From positions 2,232,001 through 2,296,000 of the forward strand of contig NZ_FXAX01000001.1 of assembly GCF_900177805.1 (NCBI RefSeq): a DNA stretch of 64,000 nt. The letters are read 5' to 3'. The position numbers were made by a program, and so were the translations under genes. Below, one piece after another: positions 39,517 to 47,366 of this stretch (position 1 is the first letter of the stretch; the number at the start of each line of letters is the position of its first letter). The notes beneath the pieces were generated by a model. It had not been told where the DNA came from. It saw only the letters and a program-made list of their open reading frames with translations, and made no database searches. Source of the stretch: Fibrobacter sp. UWB13 (GTDB taxonomy: Bacteria; Fibrobacterota; Fibrobacteria; Fibrobacterales; Fibrobacteraceae).

Positions 39517-40274
39517 TGACACCTAACGAAAAAATTTCTATTCAAGGAATGGATCTGTATTACGGCAATTTCCATGCGTTGAAAAACGTGAACCTTAACA
39601 TTATGCCCAACGAAATCTTGGCCTTTATTGGGCCTTCCGGCTGCGGTAAAAGCACCTTACTCAAGTCCTTGAACCGCATGAACGACCTGGTGGAAGGCTG
39701 CAAGATTACGGGCCACATCCTCTTGGATGGTCAGGATGTATACGGGGAAATGAATCCCAATATTCTCCGCAAGAGGGTGGGCATGGTGTTCCAGAAACCC
39801 AATCCCTTTCCCATGAGCATCTACGACAACATCGCCTACGGTCCTAGGACCCACGGTATCCGTAACAAGGCGGAGCTGGATGAAATCGTGGAAACGTCCC
39901 TGCAGAAATCCGGCGTGTGGGAAGAACTGAAGGACCGCTTGAAAAAGAATGCTCTCGGCCTTTCCGGCGGTCAACAGCAGAGGCTCTGCATTGCCCGTGC
40001 CCTGGCAGTTTCGCCGGAAGTGCTCCTGATGGACGAACCTACCAGCGCCCTGGACCCCATTTCCACCTCCATTATCGAGGACCTAGTTTTGGAACTCAAG
40101 AAGAACTATACCATCGTCATGGTGACCCATAACATGCAGCAGGCCACCCGCGTTTCCGACAGGACCGCCTTTTTCCTCTTAGGGGAAGTCATCGAAGTCA
40201 ACAAGACTGAAACCCTGTTCTCGCTGCCCAAGGACAAGCGCACCGAGGACTACATTACCGGGAGATTTGGATAA
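39516..40274 (+). CDS. pstB: Phosphate ABC transporter ATPase PstB
   Basis: 252 aa. Walker [21 protein letters not shown]-loop [19 protein letters not shown] (the NPFPMS stretch is diagnostic of PstB), signature [16 protein letters not shown], Walker [14 protein letters not shown] and H-loop [14 protein letters not shown]. It powers PstCA. The stop overlaps the phoU start by one base. A 72-nt fragment of a second pstB copy lies at 41243-41314. Confidence 0.96.
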   Translation: MTPNEKISIQGMDLYYGNFHALKNVNLNIMPNEILAFIGPSGCGKSTLLKSLNRMNDLVEGCKITGHILLDGQDVYGEMNPNILRKRVGMVFQKPNPFPMSIYDNIAYGPRTHGIRNKAELDEIVETSLQKSGVWEELKDRLKKNALGLSGGQQQRLCIARALAVSPEVLLMDEPTSALDPISTSIIEDLVLELKKNYTIVMVTHNMQQATRVSDRTAFFLLGEVIEVNKTETLFSLPKDKRTEDYITGRFG

Positions 40275-40960
40275 TGAGAAACCGTTTTGATTCGCAACTG
40301 GAAGCCCTGAACAGGGGTATTATAGAAATGGGCGCCCTGGTGGAAGATTCCCTGAAGGCCTCCATAGACGCCTTGCTGGCCTTTGACCGTGAAACCGCCA
40401 AGAAGATTGTGGTGGGCGACAAGGAAATCGACCAGAAGATGAAGGAAATTGAGACTCTTTGCCTGCGGCTTTTGCTGAGCCAGCAGCCTGTAGCCCGGGA
40501 CTTGCGCCTGATTTCGGCCTCCCTGAAAATGGTGGGGGACCTGGAACGCATCGGCGACCAGGCTGCAGATATTGCTGAAATTGTAGCGGGGTGTACAGAC
40601 CAGGACGGGGCTCCCCTGAAACTGGCCGCTATTCCGCCCATGGGAATCGATGTGCTCAAGATGCTGGCGCAAAGTATCGACGCCTTTGTCCGCAAGGACT
40701 TGAAGTTGGCTCAGATTGTTATCGACAGTGACGACGACGTAGATTTTCTATTCCGCTCTGCCAAGCGGGAACTAGTGAAAAACATCAGAAATACGGAAAG
40801 CGATGCCGAGTGCATTATCAATTCCATCATGATCGCCAAATACCTAGAACGCATCGGCGACCACGCCTTGAATGTGGCTCGGTGGGCCATTTTTGCAGAA
40901 ACCGGTACTCATCATGGAGCCAATCTCTTGAACGGGGCCGACGATTTCGATGAAAAGTAA
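40274..40960 (+). CDS. phoU: Phosphate signalling regulator PhoU
   Basis: 228 aa, two PhoU helical repeats (residues about 1-110 and 115-220) with metal-site motifs SLKMVGDLERIGDQAADIAE and IAKYLERIGDHALNVARWAI. It dampens signalling from the Pst transporter to the PhoR kinase. Last intact gene of pstCAB-phoU; degenerate gene pieces follow. Confidence 0.95.
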   Translation: MRNRFDSQLEALNRGIIEMGALVEDSLKASIDALLAFDRETAKKIVVGDKEIDQKMKEIETLCLRLLLSQQPVARDLRLISASLKMVGDLERIGDQAADIAEIVAGCTDQDGAPLKLAAIPPMGIDVLKMLAQSIDAFVRKDLKLAQIVIDSDDDVDFLFRSAKRELVKNIRNTESDAECIINSIMIAKYLERIGDHALNVARWAIFAETGTHHGANLLNGADDFDEK

Positions 40961-40999
40961 CTAGAAATATTATAAAACTGACTTTACCAGGGCCTGTTT

Positions 41000-41224
41000 A
41001 TGGGTAGCCGTAGTTTCAATATCGGAACCCTGCGGCTGCTCTGCGGCCTGGTGGACATGGATTCCGTAGATGACATGTGCGACGAAATCCGCATGATGAT
41101 GGTGAACTGGGGGCCCGTTTCTATTATCGGTTCTGGTGGATACATCAACAAGCTTTACCGGCTGGTGCCCAAGAAGGTGTGGCTGGACAATCGCCTTTCC
41201 CTGGTCCAGCTGGAACGGCTTTAA
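41000..41224 (+). pseudogene. Remnant of an exopolyphosphatase (Ppx/GppA-like) gene
   Basis: 74 codons: GSRSFNIGTLRLLCG and VSIIGSGGYINKLYRL match internal segments of Ppx-type phosphatases (the SFxIGTVRLL and GSGGNINKL regions). The N-terminal nucleotide-binding motifs and the large C-terminal part are absent. A ppx gene is common beside pst/pho genes, which supports decay in place. Confidence 0.6.
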
Positions 41225-41242
41225 GAAAATATAAATTACCCG

Positions 41243-41314
41243 AAGAACTATACCGTCGTCATGGTGACCCATAATATGCAACAGGCCACCCGCGTTTTCG
41301 ATAGGACCGCCTTT
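41243..41314 (+). pseudogene. 72-nt fragment of pstB
   Basis: It aligns to 40101-40172 of the intact pstB ([20 protein letters not shown] region) with a few silent-type changes. It suggests that a second pst copy or a rearrangement once stood here. Confidence 0.7.
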
Positions 41315-41353
41315 GACCCGACAGAGCCATAAGTGGAAGAAATAGGCTTGCTT

Positions 41354-42718
41354 CTAGCAGAAGGTCACGGTGATTTCCGTGCCTACGCCTATGGCGGATT
41401 GTAACGAAATCTCTGCATGGTGCACTTCGGCGATATGCTTAACAATGGCAAGGCCCAATCCCGTACCGCCTGTAGCCTTGGAACGACTCTTGTCCACACG
41501 GTAAAACCGTTCAAAAATGCGTGGCTGGTTTTCTTCGGGAATGCCAATTCCAGTATCCTTCACAGCAATGGAATTTTGTTGCACTAGAATACTCACGGAA
41601 CCACCCGTTTCTGTATAGCGAATGGAATTGTCGACCAAGTTGTAAAGCATCTCGAATAGGAGCCGATGATTGCCGTAAACCTGTGCGGTTTTACAACCTT
41701 CCAACGCCACACGAACTCCCTTCTTTTCGGCGTTTAAGGAGAGTTCGTCAATACAGCTTGAAGCCAGTGTCCACAAATTCACGGATTCGTCCAGTCCAAT
41801 CGCAGATTCTCCCGAGGAGTCAAGTTTGGAAAGGGTCATAATATCGTTTGCGATAGAAAGGAGACGGCCAGCTTCTTTGTGAATTTTTCCAGCAAAGCGT
41901 TTTACGTCTTCGGGTTTCGCCATACCATTTTCGATGAGTTCCGCATATCCAGAAATGGATGTCAATGGCGTTTTGAGTTCATGGGAGGCGTTAGCCGTAA
42001 ACTCATCTCGCATCTTGGCCGTTTTCTTTTTTTCTTCAGAAAGTTGTTCAATGGTGAGTTGAAGTTCCCGATTCTGCTTACGGATAGTTTTGACTAATGG
42101 TGCAATTTCTTTGTATATCCCTTCGTCATCCATAAGTTCTGGCTGTCCCAAGTTTTCTGCCAATTTTTGCACAGGTCGCACAAAAGCGCGGCTCAAGCCA
42201 AAAGCAATTAAAACAGCCACAACAACAATACCTGTCAACAGCGCTAATAGGTAAGGCATGGTCTTAGATACGGATTCGTGAAGACTCGCTTGACGACGAC
42301 TTAAACGCAGAATTTTGCCGTCTGACAGTCATTCTGCAAAATAGAACACTTGGGCGTTCAAAGTCACTGAATAGCGGAGGTTTTCACCTATTCCTTTGGA
42401 ATTTGCGTCCATGATTTCGGGACGACTCCTATGATTTTCCATTTTGCCAGCTTTTGCGTCACTTTCGTAGAGGACCATTCCGTCCCGGTCCACCAGAGTT
42501 ACGCGCAAACGTTTGCTGGCAATGGAATCCAGATTTTTTCGGAAGTTCTCAGAAGGAATCTGTCCATAGAAATTTTTGATAAGGGAGGCTGTTTCCCTCA
42601 AATCTCGCTTCTGCTGTTCGGACATTTCATTTTCAAAAACGCGAGCCGTAAAATACACTGCAAAGAGGGCGGCGAGTACTCCGACATAAATCAAGCTGAA
42701 ACGGAGACTGTTTTTCAT
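41354..42718 (-). pseudogene. phoR: PhoR-like sensor histidine kinase split by an in-frame TGA
   Basis: 454 sense codons if read through. Codon 130 (42329-42331) is TGA, and the frame continues unchanged on both sides (...VFYFAE-stop-LSDGKILRLSR...). Upstream part: membrane helix and periplasmic sensor. Downstream part: second helix, HAMP-like linker, HELKTPLTSISGYAELI (phospho-His), N-box LVDNSIRYTETGG, and the ATP lid DTGIGIPEE and GTGLGLAIVKHI. CGA to TGA would be a single transition. The next in-frame ATG (42259) lacks a ribosome-binding site. It may be a recent nonsense mutation, a sequencing error or a readthrough site. It overlaps phoB by 4 nt. Confidence 0.8.
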
Positions 42719-43392
42719 TGAACTTTGTACCCCACGTTTCGCACGGTCTGTATGATAGAGCCTTGTACCCCTAACTTCTGCCGAAGCGTTTTTATGTGCA
42801 TATCCACGGTGCGTGTATCCATATCAAAATCCACCCCCCAAATCTTTTCTAGAATCTGTTGCCTAGAGAAAACAGTTCCCGGTCGGGACATCAGGAGTTT
42901 CAAAAGTTCATATTCCTTAAAAGTGAGTTCTACAGCGATTCCGCCAACAGTTACCGAACGACGCTGATCATCGAGTGTTACTCCTCCTAGAGCCAAGTTC
43001 AACGCTTCCGTACTTTCGGATGAGCTTCGTTCAGAACGGCGTAGCACGGCTCGCACACGTGAAATGAATTCTAGAACGCCAAATGGTTTTGCTATGTAGT
43101 CGTCCGCTCCCAAGTCAAGTCCCTTCACTTTGTCAAGTTCAGTTCCTTTCGCTGTAAGCATGATGACGGGGATGTCCTTTGTATTTTCTTGCACTCGCAA
43201 GCGTTTGAGAATGTTTAAACCATCTTCGCCAGGGAGCATAATGTCCAAAATAAACAAGTCCGGCACTTTAACCTTAACTTGTTTGTCCATAACTTTACCG
43301 CATTCGAAAGCCATCACGTCAAAACCGCCGCTCTTTAAAGCATAAGTTTCCATTTCCCGAACTTCAGCATCATCTTCCACAATATAAATCAT
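42715..43392 (-). CDS. phoB: PhoB-like OmpR-family response regulator
   Basis: 225 aa from the ATG at 43392 (MIYIVEDDAEVREM). Receiver domain with acidic pocket EDD, phospho-acceptor Asp in LFILDIMLPGEDG, and Lys in IAKPFGVLEF. C-terminal winged helix (LTFKEYELLKLLMSRPG ... DTRTVDMHIKTLRQKLG). It should bind the TTTAC-type direct repeats near pstS and the PiT gene. It is encoded with the interrupted kinase, so its phosphorylation may be impaired or supplied by another kinase. Confidence 0.92.
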   Translation of the reverse strand: MIYIVEDDAEVREMETYALKSGGFDVMAFECGKVMDKQVKVKVPDLFILDIMLPGEDGLNILKRLRVQENTKDIPVIMLTAKGTELDKVKGLDLGADDYIAKPFGVLEFISRVRAVLRRSERSSSESTEALNLALGGVTLDDQRRSVTVGGIAVELTFKEYELLKLLMSRPGTVFSRQQILEKIWGVDFDMDTRTVDMHIKTLRQKLGVQGSIIQTVRNVGYKVQ

Positions 43393-43407
43393 AGGACTAC
43401 ACACAAA

Positions 43408-45642
43408 TTATTGTTTTACAGTTAGGAATTTTCTACTGGCTTTGGCCACGGAACTGACCGAATCCAGCAACGCCCAGGACTCATAAAGAATAGTTAAATA
43501 AAGGATTTCTGCGCGGATGTTTTCGGAACCGGCCTTCATCATCTCGGCCTTTCGTTCGGCAAATATCCTGGAACCTTCTTCCCGCAGCTGGCCCCGGACT
43601 TGATCATAACGGTCAAAGTCCATGATTTCCACCATCTCGGCGACACTCTCGATACGCTCCTTCACGTGGGCCGCTGTTCGCAGGAGCATCTTCCGCTTCT
43701 CGTTGTCCATCGGGTTAAAGCCGTTGTCCACGTGATTTTTGCAGGGCGAAGAAATCTGCTCTAGGCTAAACAGGGCGTCCCCCATAAAGTCATTGGCCTG
43801 ATACAGGAAAAAGTTTTTGACCACCAAATCTTCTTGGGCGAGCCTTTCTGTACACAGGGTTCCGTGGCGACGATTCCGCTGCACATGTTTCTTTAGAATT
43901 TTAATTTGTTTGTTCACCGAGCGGAGCCTTCCTAAATCTTCCCGCAACAGGCCTATCAGCAGTTTTTCATAGCAATCGGCACACCAGCGGAGAATTTCGC
44001 TCCATTCACCCCGACTGTATTCCTGAATAAGAGGGTACACCTTGGTTTCGGGGCTTGCAGAAAGAATTTTCTCAAAACGCTCTTCAGTTTTGTCCTTCTT
44101 GTTTCCACGATACTTCAGGTTGGAACGGACCAGCACGAAAATAACCACGGCAAACAGGGCAAATATCACCGGGAGTCCGCCAAAGTGAAGCACCATAGCC
44201 ACCACCGAGGCACTGGCAAAAGCCGCAAAAGCTGTCAGGAACCAGCCTCCAATAACCGAAAGAACCCCTGTGATGCGGTACACCGCAGTTTCACGGTTCC
44301 ACGCCCTGTCGGCAAGGCTTGTACCCATGGCCACCATGAAGGTCACGTAGGTGGTAGAAAGGGGAAGTTTCAGTGAAGTTCCGAGGGCTATGAGAGAACT
44401 GGCAAGCATCAGGTTCACGCAGGCCCGCAACAAATCAAAGGCTGCCCCATCCTCTTCCAGAATCATTTCCTTGGTATTAAAGCGGGTGTTAATTTTATCC
44501 GAAATTTTCTTTGGAACAAATTCTGTTACAAATTTTACGACACCATTAGAACTGCGAACTAAGGCGCGAGCTACCGGATTTGTACCAAAGATTTCTTCAG
44601 AAGAATTTTGGGCCGCTAGGGATACGGAAGTCTTCACCACATTCCGGGCCTTCTTGGAAAACACAAGGGAGAATACCATGGTAAGCCCAGCAACCATCAG
44701 CAAGTACCACTGTCCTGGTTCCGACTCCAACAAGAAGGACATATTGAAATCCTGAGGATTGCCCCCAGCAGCCATCAAATGCTGCACCGAAGAAAGGCTG
44801 GTGAGGGGTACCCCCACAAAATTCACAAGGTCGTTTCCGGCAAAGGCAAGAGCCAGAGAAAAAGTCCCAAAAGCAATGATTACCTTGAGCACGTTTACTT
44901 TTACCGCATGGAGCAAGTGACAAAGGATGAAAAATCCGACGAACATGCCAGCCATAAGAACGGTCTCATTTTCCGCGAGAAAAGTCTTGTAGCCTGCTCC
45001 CACAAAACTCATGTTTTTGAGGCCCTTGATGAGGATAAAATAAAATATGGACGTCAGGGAAACGCTTCCAAAAACACCAATAAAGTATCGAATATTTTTC
45101 TTGTAGCCAAAGGAGAAAACCAGGCGCGTCACATACTGCACCGCAAGGCCAACTACAAAAGCGATGGCCACCGAAAGGAAGATGCCCAAAATCACCGTCA
45201 GAGCCTTAGAGGTGTTGATGAGGTTTCCCAGTTCCAGGGTATCGTCAGAAAGAATCTTGATACTGGCGATAGCCACAGAGGCGCCCAAAAGTTCAAAGAC
45301 CATGGAAACTGTGGTGGAAGTGGGCATACCGTAAGAATTGAAAATATCCAGAAGGATTACGTCAGTAAACATCACCGCCGCATATACGCACATAAGTTCT
45401 GCAAAGGTATAATACTGGGGCATGTAAATGCCATGGCGGGCAATATCCATCATGCCGCTACTGAACGTAGCGCCACAGAACACGCCCACTGCAGCAAAGA
45501 CCATCAGGGTTTTGTACTTGAAAGCCTTGCTCCCGACAGAGGAACTGAGAAAATTCACGGCATCGTTACTGACCCCTACGAACAGGTCGAACAGGGCAAG
45601 GATTAGGAGCATGGCCACAAGAATCACATAAAAAGTCGTCAT
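43408..45642 (-). CDS. PiT-family phosphate transporter with PhoU-like C-terminal domain
   Basis: 744 aa from the ATG at 45642 (GAGAGG upstream). Two PiT halves carry the family signatures: FVGVSNDAVNFLSSSVGSKA with SYGMPTSTTVSMVFELLGAS, and AFAGNDLVNFVGVPLTSL with TSLKLPLSTTYVTFMVAMGT. The last 200 or so residues are helical and charged with no membrane segments, like the PhoU-type regulatory domain fused to bacteroidal PiT proteins. It is a low-affinity phosphate symporter. Being next to phoB and pst gives this island two uptake routes. TTTAC repeats lie upstream. Confidence 0.92.
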   Translation of the reverse strand: MTTFYVILVAMLLILALFDLFVGVSNDAVNFLSSSVGSKAFKYKTLMVFAAVGVFCGATFSSGMMDIARHGIYMPQYYTFAELMCVYAAVMFTDVILLDIFNSYGMPTSTTVSMVFELLGASVAIASIKILSDDTLELGNLINTSKALTVILGIFLSVAIAFVVGLAVQYVTRLVFSFGYKKNIRYFIGVFGSVSLTSIFYFILIKGLKNMSFVGAGYKTFLAENETVLMAGMFVGFFILCHLLHAVKVNVLKVIIAFGTFSLALAFAGNDLVNFVGVPLTSLSSVQHLMAAGGNPQDFNMSFLLESEPGQWYLLMVAGLTMVFSLVFSKKARNVVKTSVSLAAQNSSEEIFGTNPVARALVRSSNGVVKFVTEFVPKKISDKINTRFNTKEMILEEDGAAFDLLRACVNLMLASSLIALGTSLKLPLSTTYVTFMVAMGTSLADRAWNRETAVYRITGVLSVIGGWFLTAFAAFASASVVAMVLHFGGLPVIFALFAVVIFVLVRSNLKYRGNKKDKTEERFEKILSASPETKVYPLIQEYSRGEWSEILRWCADCYEKLLIGLLREDLGRLRSVNKQIKILKKHVQRNRRHGTLCTERLAQEDLVVKNFFLYQANDFMGDALFSLEQISSPCKNHVDNGFNPMDNEKRKMLLRTAAHVKERIESVAEMVEIMDFDRYDQVRGQLREEGSRIFAERKAEMMKAGSENIRAEILYLTILYESWALLDSVSSVAKASRKFLTVKQ

Positions 45643-45727
45643 AAAAACCTCTCGGGCCATAAACTAAAAAGCCTTGCGACAATACGCAAGGCGATGGAAT
45701 GAAGTTTTCCAAAGGTTTTATTAGGAC

Positions 45728-45765
45728 TTTACAAAGGCTTTACGCCGCTTTACACAGATTTTACT
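45728..45765. promoter_or_regulatory. Pho-box-like array upstream of the PiT gene
   Basis: TTTACA, TTTACG, TTTACA and TTTACT start at 45728, 45739, 45749 and 45760, about 11 bp apart (one helical turn). They face away from the PiT gene, unlike the pair at pstS, so their polarity needs testing. Confidence 0.55.
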
Positions 45766-45787
45766 TTTTGCGGTGTAGTAAGTTATA

Positions 45788-45822
45788 AAGGCCCAGAAAG
45801 AAGTCGATAAGTGGGTGAAGTA
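45788..45822. repeat. 35-nt direct repeat, right end of the phosphate island (flavodoxin 3' end)
   Basis: Copy of 35479-35513 with one mismatch. It encodes the last residues of the flavodoxin (KAQKEVDKWVK) followed by TAA, then the terminator at 45859. Confidence 0.8.
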
Positions 45823-45858
45823 ATCGGCTAGCGCCTTATGGGCGGAATGTTTTAGAAA

Positions 45859-45893
45859 GATTGCCAGGAAACTCTTGGCAGTCTTTTCTTTTT
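45859..45893 (+). terminator. Intrinsic terminator, probably the original end of the flavodoxin gene
   Basis: Stem GATTGCCA / TGGCAGTC (45859-45866 with 45876-45883) then TTTTCTTTTT. There is no intact gene before it, only the 35-nt flavodoxin tail. Confidence 0.75.
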
Positions 45894-45901
45894 AGGGGAA
45901 A

Positions 45902-45959
45902 GAAGATGTTTTACTTCAATGTTTATTTCCGCAGTTTCATAGGCAAAATTGTTTACAAA
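45902..45959. repeat. 58-nt direct repeat, left copy
   Basis: Identical over 58 nt to 47194-47251. The two copies flank a 1.3-kb segment holding a cupin remnant, an acetyltransferase gene and short ORFs. Between this copy and the cupin remnant I see nothing. Confidence 0.85.
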
Positions 45960-46034
45960 TTTGTCATCGTGTATGAAACTGAATTTTATAGATATGCACT
46001 TTTCGTTACGTTGTAAAGAGTTACTCCTTCCAGT

Positions 46035-46230
46035 CTAAAATCCATCTGAACTTCCCAAAACTCAACACCTGCTTCTGATGCCTCTTTGAAGGTTCATGTC
46101 ATCTCCGGACTCCTGTTTATGAGTCCCGATGCTTCCGCCCGGATGGATCGCTGTGGGCACTCATCATACCGGTGCCATTATCCATGCCTGGAAACGTCAT
46201 GGATGCAATCTCATTGAAATCTATGCGCAT
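46035..46230 (-). pseudogene. Remnant of a small cupin gene
   Basis: An ATG at 46230 with GGAGGAG upstream starts MRIDFNEIASMTFPGMDNGT, typical of a single-domain cupin. A later stretch in another frame gives IHPGGSIGTHKQESGDDMN, the metal-binding part of the same family. A deletion and frameshift lie between them, and the C-terminal half is lost. Confidence 0.65.
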
Positions 46231-46252
46231 GTTCTCCTCCAAAAACTGGAAG

Positions 46253-46822
46253 TTATTCTTCAATATTCTTTATGATTTTTGCTGGGTTTCCTGCAATCAC
46301 CACATGATCAGGAAAAGATTTAGTTACTACAGAAGCAGCAGCGATTACCGTGCTATCTCCTATGGATACACCCGGAAGAATCGTGACTCCACCGCCGATC
46401 CAGACATTATCGCCAATGGTGACCGGCTTAGGGATACCAATCTTTTCTCTTCTTGATTCTGCGTCCAACGGATGACCGATTGCATATATACAGGTTTTAG
46501 GTCCGATCATACAATGTTCTCCAATCCGAATCGGAGCTGCATCCAGGAACACGCAGTCAAAGTTTATGAACAAGTCATCGCCCGCAAAGATGTTATATCC
46601 GTAATCACAATGGAACGGGGGCTTGATGGCTATCCTCTCCCCGCAGTGCCCGAATAGTTGTTTTAACAATGCTTTTCTTAAGGACTCATCTTCCGGAGAA
46701 CTATTAAAACGAGAACAGAGGATACGAGCGTTTTTCTTATCCTCCATGAGCTGCGGGTCATTTGTAAAAAAAGATTCTCCATTTGTCATTCTTTCTCGTT
46801 CAGTTTTCCTGCAATTTTCCAT
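46253..46822 (-). CDS. Maa/NodL-type hexapeptide-repeat O-acetyltransferase
   Basis: 189 aa from the ATG at 46822, placed 5 nt after GGAGGG; ATGs at 46825 and 46834 are alternatives. The N-terminal Mac domain (RMTNGESFFTNDPQLMEDKK) is followed by a left-handed beta-helix (INFDCVFLDAAPIRIGEHCM, VTIGDNVWIGGGVTILPGVS, GDSTVIAAASVVTKSF, VVIAGNPAKIIK). It acetylates a sugar hydroxyl with acetyl-CoA. It lies between 58-nt direct repeats with a cupin remnant, and the segment's style recalls Firmicutes, so it was probably acquired. Confidence 0.88.
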   Translation of the reverse strand: MENCRKTERERMTNGESFFTNDPQLMEDKKNARILCSRFNSSPEDESLRKALLKQLFGHCGERIAIKPPFHCDYGYNIFAGDDLFINFDCVFLDAAPIRIGEHCMIGPKTCIYAIGHPLDAESRREKIGIPKPVTIGDNVWIGGGVTILPGVSIGDSTVIAAASVVTKSFPDHVVIAGNPAKIIKNIEE

Positions 46823-46890
46823 CATTCCCTCCATAAATCCCGATTTGTCTTAGTCTATTACTAGTCGATTATATTCAAGATTTTGTAATT

Positions 46891-46983
46891 TTAGTTACTT
46901 TTGTATGTGATACCCGCCGTCTGCAAATACAACACATCACTATCTTTCAGCATCTGCTTGAATTCTTGTGAAATCACTCGCAT
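46891..46983 (-). CDS. Short ORF with good ribosome-binding site
   Basis: 30 codons (MRVISQEFKQMLKDSDVLYL...) preceded by GGAGG. No family was recognised; it may be the truncated start of a longer gene. It lies in the insert between the 58-nt repeats. Confidence 0.3.
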   Translation of the reverse strand: MRVISQEFKQMLKDSDVLYLQTAGITYKSN

Positions 46984-47015
46984 AATAGACCTCCAATAAC
47001 AAATATATACTAATA

Positions 47016-47132
47016 CTAATTGGCGATAAAAGGCAAGTCGCCGAACTCAAAGGCAAAGTCCAAAAGAAGGCTATAGAAGCATTCATCTGACAAATACTTT
47101 TTACAGAAAAAGATGTTCCCTTTTGAATCCAT
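47016..47132 (-). CDS. Short ORF, unrecognised
   Basis: 38 codons (MDSKGNIFFCKKYLSDECFY...), rich in aromatic residues, in the same insert. There is no ribosome-binding site of note. It may be a gene remnant. Confidence 0.25.
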   Translation of the reverse strand: MDSKGNIFFCKKYLSDECFYSLLLDFAFEFGDLPFIAN

Positions 47133-47193
47133 CTTTTCATATTTTACTCCAAATCAACGACAACTTCATCATTTTGATAGAATTTTAAAGGTT

Positions 47194-47251
47194 GAAGATG
47201 TTTTACTTCAATGTTTATTTCCGCAGTTTCATAGGCAAAATTGTTTACAAA
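47194..47251. repeat. 58-nt direct repeat, right copy
   Basis: Identical to 45902-45959. It ends 21 bp before the LysR-type operator of the next gene. Confidence 0.85.
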
Positions 47252-47272
47252 AGTGCGTTGGCGGGCTTCACT

Positions 47273-47338
47273 ATGCGTTTTACGCATACTGAGCATGAAA
47301 AAATGGTATTTTGCGGGATTTGCGCATTTATTTATATT
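47273..47338 (+). promoter_or_regulatory. LysR-type operator and promoter, member 6
   Basis: ATGC-N7-GCAT at 47273-47287 within TATGCGTTTTACGCATA, and TATATT at 47333-47338. Distance is 55.5 bp, the same geometry as the five sites at 28215-34907 although 12 kb away. Confidence 0.8.
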
Positions 47339-47366
47339 AAAGGCGTAGATAGAAAAGGAACAAACC

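Noticed and set aside
42329-42331. Selenocysteine or other programmed recoding at the phoR TGA
   Set aside because: The position is in a sensor domain with no expected Sec, and no stable hairpin was evident directly after the codon. A nonsense mutation is simpler.
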